Shown: positions 1 through 5,471 of the stretch, in pieces
Layout of the letters: every line of letters begins with the position of its first letter
Numbering within the stretch: the first letter of the stretch is position 1
Assembly: GCA_017464225.1 (NCBI GenBank)
Contig: JAFUDW010000009.1
Span: 1-5,471, forward strand
From: Clostridia bacterium
Lineage (GTDB): Bacteria > Bacillota_A > Clostridia > Christensenellales > Aristaeellaceae
Direction: 5' to 3'
Length of the DNA stretch: 5,471 bases
The notes under the pieces: model-generated
Database searches by the model: none
Told to the model about the DNA's origin: nothing
Seen by the model: only the letters and a program-made list of their open reading frames with translations
Made by a program: the position numbers and the translations under genes

Positions 1-1475
1 CTCTGGTGGGCTGGGCGGTACCCGGCGCTGATGAAACGCTGAATCTCCCAGCATCCTTCACCGCTTCCTTCCATGCGGATCATGCAGACCTGAATTGGAT
101 GATGACTTTCAGCAGCGCTGACCCTGTGGATACTGTTTGCAGGGAGCTGGATGAACGGATCGATCTGGATCTTCACACAGAGATGGATGAGGTAAAGCTC
201 CTGCTGAAAGCGATGCAAAACGGCGAAGCCCTGCCGGAAACCACCGGAAAAACCAAAGACATCGTGCCGAAAGTCAATGAATTGAACGATGGATTGACCC
301 AGCTGAATGATGGCGCGGTTTCTCTGGCTGATGGCGCGTCTCAGCTTTCCACCGGTGCATCGGAATTGAAGGATGGCGCAGCCACGCTTGTGGGTGGAGC
401 CGTTACCCTGGCTGCAGGCGCGGCAAACGCCGAAACCGGTGCCGCGACGCTGGATGAAGGCCTTGCAACGCTGATTGCCAATAACGAAGCGCTCAATACC
501 GGCGCGGAAGCCCTGTTTGCCGCCGTGCTGGATACCGCCAATCAACAGCTGGCTGCCGCGGGGCTGGATGCTGCCGGGATCACGCTTCCCGCATTGACCG
601 CTGAAAACTATGCTGCCGCGCTCGACAGCGCGTTGGCTCAGCTGAACCCGGATGTCCTGAAGGAAGCGGCTTCCGCTCAGGTGGAAGCAGTTGTGCGTCC
701 TCAGGTGGAGGCAAAAGCCGACCAGGTACGATCCGCTGTGGAAGCGGCAGCACAGCAGAAGGTCCTGGAGGCTGTACTCCAGGCAGCCGGTCAGAAAATG
801 ACGGCTGAACAGTATACCCAGGCCGTGAAGGCCGGAATGGTATCCGCCGAACAGGCCGCCATGGTCAGCGCAGCTGTGGAGCAGCAGATGGCATCCGACG
901 AAGTGAAAGCGCAGATCGAAGAAAACGTATTGGCGCAAATCGAGCAGCTGGTGCAGCAGAACGTGGAAAGCTATCTGGCGTCTGATGAAACCGTTGCAGC
1001 CAAGCTGGCCATGGCGCAAACCGCATACGACAGCCTGTCCGCATTGAAAGCCCAGCTGGATCAGGTGAATACCTTCGTCACGGGCTTGCAGGCCTATACC
1101 GCCGGCACGGCCCAGGCAGCTGCGGGAGCTTCCCAGCTCCACGCGGGACTAACGCAGCTGAGCACAGGGGCTGCCAGCCTGTCCGATGGCGCATCCACAT
1201 TGTCTACCGGCGCTTCGACCCTGGCCGACGGTGCGTCTCAGCTGTCCACTGGAGCCGGTACTTTGAAAGATGGCATGCAGACCATGAAAGATACCATTGT
1301 GGGTGTGGAAAAAGAGGCGGCCAATAAGCTGCTTCCCTATGTGGAGAACGAGCTGGCAGACGGGCTGCGGATTTTTGAAGAAACCCGTGACAGCGTTAAG
1401 ACCAGCGGGTATGACCTTCGTCCCGAAGGTATGAATGCCATCACTGTCTATATTATTCGCACGGATCTTCAATAA
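1..1475 (+). CDS. X-X-X-Leu-X-X-Gly heptad-repeat protein, 5'-truncated by window edge
   Basis: The frame is open from base 3 with no stop before the window edge, and 490 residues are visible. Numbering from the GTG at base 6, residues 1-80 look like the end of a folded domain (Pro/Asp-rich, no signal peptide). Residues 90-166 and 354-423 carry heptads with Gly every seventh residue (96, 103, 110 to 152, 166; then 360, 367 to 423) and mostly Leu three residues before each Gly. Residues 167-353 are Ala/Gln/Glu-rich and probably long helices or coiled coil. The C-terminus (about 430-489) is a short mixed region ending in TVYIIRTDLQ, with no membrane helix or sorting signal. Such heptads occur in Bacillota surface and membrane proteins, including YhgE/Pip-like and MMPL-type proteins, so an extracytoplasmic scaffold role is plausible but unproven. 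The true start and any signal peptide lie upstream. The gene converges on the c-di-GMP genes, so it is not co-transcribed with them. Coding is near certain; function is unknown. Confidence 0.88.
   Translation, partial: LVGWAVPGADETLNLPASFTASFHADHADLNWMMTFSSADPVDTVCRELDERIDLDLHTEMDEVKLLLKAMQNGEALPETTGKTKDIVPKVNELNDGLTQLNDGAVSLADGASQLSTGASELKDGAATLVGGAVTLAAGAANAETGAATLDEGLATLIANNEALNTGAEALFAAVLDTANQQLAAAGLDAAGITLPALTAENYAAALDSALAQLNPDVLKEAASAQVEAVVRPQVEAKADQVRSAVEAAAQQKVLEAVLQAAGQKMTAEQYTQAVKAGMVSAEQAAMVSAAVEQQMASDEVKAQIEENVLAQIEQLVQQNVESYLASDETVAAKLAMAQTAYDSLSALKAQLDQVNTFVTGLQAYTAGTAQAAAGASQLHAGLTQLSTGAASLSDGASTLSTGASTLADGASQLSTGAGTLKDGMQTMKDTIVGVEKEAANKLLPYVENELADGLRIFEETRDSVKTSGYDLRPEGMNAITVYIIRTDLQ
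273..503 (+). repeat. Heptad block 1 (eleven 21-nt units)
   Basis: These are in-frame 21-base units coding x-x-x-Leu-x-x-Gly, for example LTQLNDG, AVSLADG, ASQLSTG and ASELKDG. The Gly register is unbroken for nine units, then one unit has Asn in place of Gly (residue 159), and Gly returns at 166. One unit also lacks Leu (Ala142). The units are conserved as protein but diverged as DNA, so this is a protein repeat and not a recent tandem duplication. Confidence 0.85.
1065..1274 (+). repeat. Heptad block 2 (ten 21-nt units)
   Basis: Ten consecutive units place Gly exactly every seven residues from 360 to 423. The first three units are irregular at the Leu position (Phe358, Thr365 and Ala372 region), and the rest read like ASQLHAG, LTQLSTG, ASLSDGA and similar. 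The block is out of phase with block 1, because 194 residues separate the last Gly of block 1 from the first Gly of block 2 and this is not a multiple of seven. The two blocks are therefore separate repeat domains around a helical middle. Confidence 0.82.
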
Positions 1476-1503
1476 AGACGCTTCAAACCTTTTAGAAAGC
1501 ATG

Positions 1504-1541
1504 AAAAAGACGACCTTTCATCCTGTGGCAAGGCCGTTTTT
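1504..1541. terminator. Probable bidirectional rho-independent terminator between convergent genes
   Basis: Bases 1511-1517 (CGACCTT) pair with 1530-1536 (AAGGCCG) around a 12-base loop, flanked by A-run 1504-1508 and T-run 1537-1541. On the plus strand the stem has one A-C mismatch. On the minus strand that pair becomes G-U, giving a seven-pair stem followed by UCUUUUU, so it should work better for the minus-strand operon. It sits about 30 bases beyond each of the two stop codons (1475 and 1572), where a shared terminator is expected. The stem is short, so its strength is uncertain. Confidence 0.6.
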
Positions 1542-1571
1542 CTATTGGACAGCAATGGGTTTCACAACCAT

Positions 1572-3326
1572 TCAGCTTCTATGCCGCGACCTTTTTGTTT
1601 TCAGAAATACATCCGAAGCTCCTGGCTGATTATCCATAAGGAAACGCTCAAAATCTGATGCAGGAAGCGGCCGTGAGAAATAATAGCCCTGGATAATATC
1701 ACAGCCCATTGCTTTGAGTGTGAATACTTGCTCGGCAGTTTCAACCCCTTCAGCGATTGTGGGCACCTCAAATGCCTCTGCCAGTTGTATCATGGCCTCC
1801 AGAAGGCGGGTATCCTTCCGGGCCTTAAAAGCAGTACGGATGAATTGCATGTCCAGCTTCAGCGCGTCCACGGGAAGCGTGGAAAGCATATTGAGCGAAG
1901 AGTACCCCGAACCGAAGTCGTCCATTTCGACGCGAAAGCCTATTTCGCGCAGCTGACGTACGCTCTCAATGATCTGCGCCGAATCCTCCGTATAGGCGGA
2001 TTCGGTAATCTCCAGCAGCAGATCGTGAGGGCTCAAACCGTTTTGTTCTGTTATCTCCCGCAGTTGATCGATCAGCTTCGGTTCATACAGGTCGATACGG
2101 GACACGTTGACGGATACCGGAAGGCGGATCCCCAGCCGCAATCTCCAGTCCCGGATCTGTGCCGCGGCTTCTGCCCAGACATAGCTGTCCAGGCGATAGA
2201 TCAACCCGTTGTTTTCAAACAAAGGAATGAATACGTCGGGGCTGACCATTCCGAGCGACGGATGACGCCAGCGCACAAGGGCCTCGGCGCTGCATAATAT
2301 AGGCGTGTCCGGTCGCACATCAAACTTGGGCTGATAATAAACCTGAAACTGTTTTTCCCGAATCGCCCGCGGGAATTCCTCGATCAGCTGTTCCTCAAGA
2401 AGCTCTGCCTCATATAAGGAATCATCATATATGCCGATGGCGTGCGTAAAGCTGCCTTTTACGGTATCCGCCGCGATTTTCGCGCGGTCAAAGCGGCGCT
2501 CGATATCAAGGGTTTTGTCCGCGTTTGCGTAAACGCCCATCCGGATCCGGACGCGGTTTTCACTTTGTCCGGCTTCCGTGCTGTTCATCTGAACCGACAC
2601 CGCCTCAAGCAGCGAATCGTAATCCGTGCGGTGAGGGCAGTAGATCAGGAAAGTATCCGCCTCGCTGCGGCAGGCAATGCCGCCTGTTTCCTGCACGATC
2701 GTCAGCGTGCCCGCTCCGATGCGCCTGAGCAGGTCGTCGCCGTAGCTCTTGCCATAACGGTCGTTGATCGTATGAAAATGATTGATGTTCATCAGGATCG
2801 CGTCTGCCGGCGTGTCCAAATGATGGGTATCAAGCTGGACAGCATAACGGAAAAAGAAGTCTTTGTTATAAAGGCCTGTCAAATGATCCCGCTCCGTCCA
2901 GCGCAGAATATCGCGGTCCTCTGACAATTCCACGGTGCGGCGGATCCGAGCCAGAATGACCTCCGCTCGCGGATAGGGCTTGGGGATAAAGTCGATGGCG
3001 CCCAAGGCAAGACATTCCACCTCCGCGTTGCTGTCCGCTGTCATCACAATGACGGGAATACGCGCAAAACGAACGTCGGCCTTTACCTCGCGCAGCACAT
3101 CCAGCCCGTGCAGATCCGGCAGATTCAAATCCAAAAGGATCAGACTCAGCGTCTCAAACTGCGAATGAAGGATCTCCTGCGCCCTCGCGCCAGTCTCTGC
3201 CGGTATGACCTCATAGGTGTCCTGCAGGATCATTTGCAAAAGCTGCTGATTGATAAACTCATCCTCCACCAGCAGGATCCTTCTTTTTTCAACGGAAGGG
3301 CGAAATCTTTCCTGTTGCTCCGGCAT
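1572..3326 (-). CDS. Response regulator, REC-GGDEF(degenerate)-EAL, predicted c-di-GMP phosphodiesterase
   Basis: This is a complete 584-residue cytoplasmic protein. REC spans about 15-133, with acidic residues E21/D22, phospho-acceptor D66 (in LLDLNLPD), T96 and K116 all present. A GGDEF-like domain spans about 145-300. It keeps the DHLTGLYNK opening, but the signature reads S-E-A-D-T-F (221-226) and the metal-site Asp is Asn180, so cyclase activity is unlikely. EAL spans about 308-565 and is intact: E348-A-L-V-R-W, N407, E439, D469-D470 with the FGSGYSSL loop, K490, E526 and Q546-G. It should therefore hydrolyse c-di-GMP to pGpG, probably under control of REC phosphorylation. The ATG at 3326 places REC about 15 residues in, and a G-rich Shine-Dalgarno-like site lies 10 bases upstream. 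It lies 47 bases downstream of the permease-cyclase gene and is probably co-transcribed. No partner histidine kinase is in view. Domain assignment is very secure; the signal is unknown. Confidence 0.95.
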   Translation of the reverse strand: MPEQQERFRPSVEKRRILLVEDEFINQQLLQMILQDTYEVIPAETGARAQEILHSQFETLSLILLDLNLPDLHGLDVLREVKADVRFARIPVIVMTADSNAEVECLALGAIDFIPKPYPRAEVILARIRRTVELSEDRDILRWTERDHLTGLYNKDFFFRYAVQLDTHHLDTPADAILMNINHFHTINDRYGKSYGDDLLRRIGAGTLTIVQETGGIACRSEADTFLIYCPHRTDYDSLLEAVSVQMNSTEAGQSENRVRIRMGVYANADKTLDIERRFDRAKIAADTVKGSFTHAIGIYDDSLYEAELLEEQLIEEFPRAIREKQFQVYYQPKFDVRPDTPILCSAEALVRWRHPSLGMVSPDVFIPLFENNGLIYRLDSYVWAEAAAQIRDWRLRLGIRLPVSVNVSRIDLYEPKLIDQLREITEQNGLSPHDLLLEITESAYTEDSAQIIESVRQLREIGFRVEMDDFGSGYSSLNMLSTLPVDALKLDMQFIRTAFKARKDTRLLEAMIQLAEAFEVPTIAEGVETAEQVFTLKAMGCDIIQGYYFSRPLPASDFERFLMDNQPGASDVFLKTKRSRHRS

Positions 3327-3336
3327 GGCTCTCTTG

Positions 3337-3342
3337 CCCCCT
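3337..3342 (-). promoter_or_regulatory. Possible ribosome binding site of the REC-EAL gene
   Basis: On the minus strand AGGGGG lies 10 bases before the ATG at 3326. It is not a perfect AGGAGG, but it is the best candidate in the 47-base gap. No other in-frame start is visible in that gap, and REC begins soon after this ATG, which together support the start. Confidence 0.45.
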
Positions 3343-3373
3343 GCTTTTCTCTTTTCAAATGTCTGTCTGTTTC

Positions 3374-5471
3374 TTACCTCGCTCTGGCCCCTTTGCTTTT
3401 CAGCGCCTGCTTGTTTTCATACATCCGCTTATCGGCCTTCTCAAAAACTTCGTGGAAGCTTTCGTCGCTTTCCGGGTTGAAATCGGCGATGCCGGACGCC
3501 ACCACCGCGTTGTTGGTGCCGATATTATCCTCGGAAGCGCGCCGCAGCTGATCCATGATCAACGCCCTGTTTTGATAGTTGCGGCCCCGAAGAATAACGA
3601 CAAATTCATCTCCGCCCGTTCGGAATACGGGGCTGTGGTCAAAGAGATCGCAAATCATTTTGCATGCCGCCCGGATATAGTCGTCGCCCGCTTTATGCCC
3701 GAAGTTATCGTTGATGTACTTCAGCCCGTTGACATCGCAGACCACAACCGCAAAAGCTCCGGCTTCATGCCGCTGGATCGCCAGGTTGATCTCATTTTCC
3801 GAATGCAGGAAGGCGTTCTTGTTTTTCACGCCCGTCATGGCGTCGCTGTTGGCAATCGTTTTGATCTCCAGGTTCTGCTTATTCATGAAGGAATAATTGC
3901 TCAGCATGATCATCAGCGCAAAAACGAACATTCCGGTGGCCATGAGGATGGTGCGGGTGTCGGACTTTTCCAGTTCGCCCATCTGACCGGCGATGAACCG
4001 CTCGTCCGCAAGACGAACCGCGCTGCCGTCCATGGAGGCCAGATAATGCTGGCGAATATTCTCCATCATGTGATGATTGGCTTCCATCATGGACTGACGC
4101 ATCCAAATCAGCGCGATGAACAGCACCAGCCCCAGAAGCACCACCCAGACGATCAGGGATTTGCCAAAGCGCTGGGCATGATCCCGCTGAAGAATACTGC
4201 GGAAGTAGAGGAAGCCCAGAACCGTCCAGATAATAAACAGGAAATAGGACTCCCTGGCCATCGAGCCCTCCGATACCAGGTTGGGAAGCAGCAGATACAG
4301 CAGATAGAAGACCATCAGCACCAGGCCGAGCCCCCCCGTCCACAGCTCCGCGCGATCGTTTCTTGCCTTCGCCAGCTTCCGGGCGCTTGCCGAAACCAGC
4401 GCGTAAATGATGGTTGCGCCGATTGTTGTGACGTCCACGATCCAGCCGATTGCCGTGCGCCCGAGGAACGGAATGGGCAGCGACAGGCAGGCGACCAGCA
4501 GAATGGCCTTGCCCGGAGCGCCATGCCGATTCAGCGCCGAAAACCTGGCAGGCAAAATCTGATCCTTTCCCAGGACGTAAAACAGGCGGCTGAGGGCGGT
4601 GGTATTGCCGATCAGACTGGTGACGATCAGCGCCAGCAGGGCGATCATCAGGATGCCCACGCCGAAATGGCCCATGTAGTGCTGGGCGGCGTAAAAGGCG
4701 GGCAGGGCTTTGAGGCCGTCCAGATTGCCAATGTCCCGGATATATTCCAGCCAGGAGCCGTATTCCGGAGGATAGGCCGATACGGACAGCAGCGTAATGA
4801 GGATATACAGCGCCGTGGTGGATACCACCGTGACCGTCAGGATGCGGAAAAACCGGCTGTGCTTAAAGCTGAACTCCTCAGACAGATGGGATATATTCTC
4901 AAAGCCAATGAAGGCCCAGGGGGAAATGACGGCGATCCTGACGATCTGGGAAATGACGCTGCTTTCGGGCACGTAAGCTGGATTCATGGAGACGTCCAGC
5001 CGCAGGAAAGCGCCGATAAACACCACGGTGATGCCCAGCACAAAGACGACGGCCAGGATCACCATCAGCCGCGCGGCGGCGCGCTTGCGCGTCATCAGGA
5101 AAACCGTGGTGAGGGCGATGGCCGCCAGAGAAAGCAAGGCTTCGCCAAGGTAAACCTCATAGCCGAAAAGCGTATACAGGCCCCCGAAGCGGAAAATATC
5201 CCCCCAAAAATACCGCGCAAAGAGGGGCAGCGACGTGGCGTTTGCCCAGAGAATCGCCAGATAGGTCATGGCAAGGAACCACGCGGTCAAAAAGCCATGG
5301 TCATAGCCGAACTGCTCCTTGGCAAAGGTATACACGCCGCCCGCTTCCGGATAGCACTGCATCATATAAGCATAGTTCCGGCTGATGATCAGCATGGCCG
5401 CCGCTCCCAGCAGGAGACCGAGCACGCTGCCCATGATGCCGGCCTGTGAAAGGTAGGTGCTGCTGGTGACC
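3374..5471 (-). CDS. APC-superfamily amino-acid permease fused to GGDEF diguanylate cyclase, 5'-truncated by window edge
   Basis: The frame stays open past the ATG at 5434 to the window edge (twelve more codons, reading VTSSTYLSQAGI), so the true start is outside; 698 residues are visible. Numbering from that ATG, APC signatures include PEAGGVYTFAKEQFG (29-43), the helix-6 region PWAFIGFENISHLSEE (172-187) and SRLFYVLGKDQILP (282-295). Eleven membrane helices fit APC helices 2-12 (about 2-19, 48-69, 97-114, 123-143, 162-180, 196-218, 257-277, 309-324, 328-348, 366-385, 397-413). Two extra helices (about 426-445 and 494-512) enclose an outer loop of about 48 residues, followed by a short linker and a GGDEF domain (529-680). 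The GGDEF domain has intact D567, N569, K572, N575-D576 and the signature R605-T-G-G-D-E-F611, so it should make c-di-GMP from GTP in the cytoplasm. No RxxD inhibitory site is seen. It probably shares a transcript with the phosphodiesterase gene downstream. The substrate is unknown, and it may transport, sense or do both. Confidence 0.93.
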   Translation of the reverse strand, partial: VTSSTYLSQAGIMGSVLGLLLGAAAMLIISRNYAYMMQCYPEAGGVYTFAKEQFGYDHGFLTAWFLAMTYLAILWANATSLPLFARYFWGDIFRFGGLYTLFGYEVYLGEALLSLAAIALTTVFLMTRKRAAARLMVILAVVFVLGITVVFIGAFLRLDVSMNPAYVPESSVISQIVRIAVISPWAFIGFENISHLSEEFSFKHSRFFRILTVTVVSTTALYILITLLSVSAYPPEYGSWLEYIRDIGNLDGLKALPAFYAAQHYMGHFGVGILMIALLALIVTSLIGNTTALSRLFYVLGKDQILPARFSALNRHGAPGKAILLVACLSLPIPFLGRTAIGWIVDVTTIGATIIYALVSASARKLAKARNDRAELWTGGLGLVLMVFYLLYLLLPNLVSEGSMARESYFLFIIWTVLGFLYFRSILQRDHAQRFGKSLIVWVVLLGLVLFIALIWMRQSMMEANHHMMENIRQHYLASMDGSAVRLADERFIAGQMGELEKSDTRTILMATGMFVFALMIMLSNYSFMNKQNLEIKTIANSDAMTGVKNKNAFLHSENEINLAIQRHEAGAFAVVVCDVNGLKYINDNFGHKAGDDYIRAACKMICDLFDHSPVFRTGGDEFVVILRGRNYQNRALIMDQLRRASEDNIGTNNAVVASGIADFNPESDESFHEVFEKADKRMYENKQALKSKGARAR
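3395..3850 (-). other. Catalytically intact GGDEF domain of the permease fusion
   Basis: This covers residues about 529-680 of the fusion. It opens with SDAMTGVKNKNAF, has the metal/substrate segment CDVNGLKYINDNFGHKAGDD, the signature GGDEF at 3602-3616, and closes with ADKRMYENKQ. All residues normally needed for GTP and metal binding are visible. It joins the last membrane helix through only about 16 residues, with no PAS, GAF or HAMP domain between, so any signal must come through the membrane part. Confidence 0.9.
3956..4099 (-). other. Predicted extracytoplasmic loop between the two extra helices, Met/His-rich at its start
   Basis: This covers residues 446-493 of the permease-cyclase fusion. 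With the usual APC topology (both ends cytoplasmic after twelve helices), helix 13 leads outward and helix 14 returns, so the loop faces outside and the cyclase faces inside. The start of the loop, together with the last residue of helix 13, carries Met445, 449, 450, 456, 457, 468 and His454, 455, 463. The rest is charged and likely helical. This resembles a small sensory loop, but it matches no domain I recognise. Confidence 0.6.

Noticed and set aside
6..8. GTG at 6 as the true start of the heptad gene
   Set aside because: The frame is open to the window edge, there is no room for a ribosome binding site, and the product would begin in mid-domain without a signal peptide. The gene is better called truncated.
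273..1274. CRISPR-like or satellite DNA array in the heptad regions
   Set aside because: The 21-base periodicity reflects the protein heptad. Units vary at third codon positions and there are no spacers between conserved repeats.
1149..1502. Minus-strand frame of 117 codons antisense to the end of the heptad gene
   Set aside because: It overlaps the strongly patterned heptad coding region and has no recognisable motif. It would also need transcription through the probable terminator.
1435..1629. Plus-strand 64-codon frame bridging the convergent gap
   Set aside because: It starts inside the heptad gene in another frame, spans the terminator hairpin and runs into the antisense of the REC-EAL gene. 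No ribosome binding site or homology is evident.
1728..2924. Plus-strand open frames (1728-2297 and 2442-2924) antisense to the REC-EAL gene
   Set aside because: They are low-complexity products with no family resemblance, lying wholly inside a gene whose catalytic motifs are intact.
3327..3373. c-di-GMP riboswitch or internal promoter between the two minus-strand genes
   Set aside because: Only 47 bases, purine-rich on the minus strand. There is no GEMM-type core, no stable hairpin and no convincing -10/-35 pair.
5432..5434. ATG at 5434 as the true start of the permease-cyclase gene
   Set aside because: The frame continues upstream with sequence fitting the end of APC helix 1, and starting here would delete helix 1, which forms part of the substrate site.
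3359..5449. Open frame of about 696 codons on the plus strand, antisense to the permease-cyclase gene
   Set aside because: The product is rich in His, Gln, Arg and Gly with no recognisable domain or membrane pattern. The opposite strand encodes clear APC and GGDEF motifs across its whole length. It is a shadow of codon bias in the real gene.

Overview
The window looks like part of a chromosome from an anaerobic Bacillota, most likely a gut-type Clostridia. The basis is moderately GC-rich coding, a surface-type protein built of X-X-X-Leu-X-X-Gly heptads, and GGDEF/EAL proteins of the style common in that class. The genus cannot be told from the sequence. No RNA gene, mobile element, CRISPR array or riboswitch is visible, and the window is almost entirely coding.

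Layout: (1) positions 1-1475, plus strand, hold the 3' part of a gene for a long alpha-helical protein with two blocks of glycine/leucine heptads around an Ala/Gln/Glu-rich helical middle; its 5' end lies outside the window. (2) A 96-base convergent gap (1476-1571) carries a hairpin with an A-run on one side and a T-run on the other, probably a terminator serving both directions. (3) Positions 1572-3326, minus strand, encode a response regulator with REC, degenerate GGDEF and intact EAL domains, predicted to be a c-di-GMP phosphodiesterase. (4) Forty-seven bases upstream of it in the same direction, 3374 to the right edge, is a gene for an APC-superfamily amino-acid permease fused through two extra membrane helices to an intact GGDEF (diguanylate cyclase) domain. 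Its N-terminus is cut off by the window edge.

The two minus-strand genes look like one transcription unit that couples an amino-acid-transporter-like membrane module to c-di-GMP synthesis and a phosphorylation-controlled enzyme to c-di-GMP breakdown. The likely output is a small local c-di-GMP switch responding to a nutrient or extracellular signal. This is inference from domain content. The permease-cyclase fusion, its Met/His-rich external loop and the pairing with an opposing phosphodiesterase are the most interesting content. The convergent heptad-repeat gene has no demonstrable functional tie to the pair.
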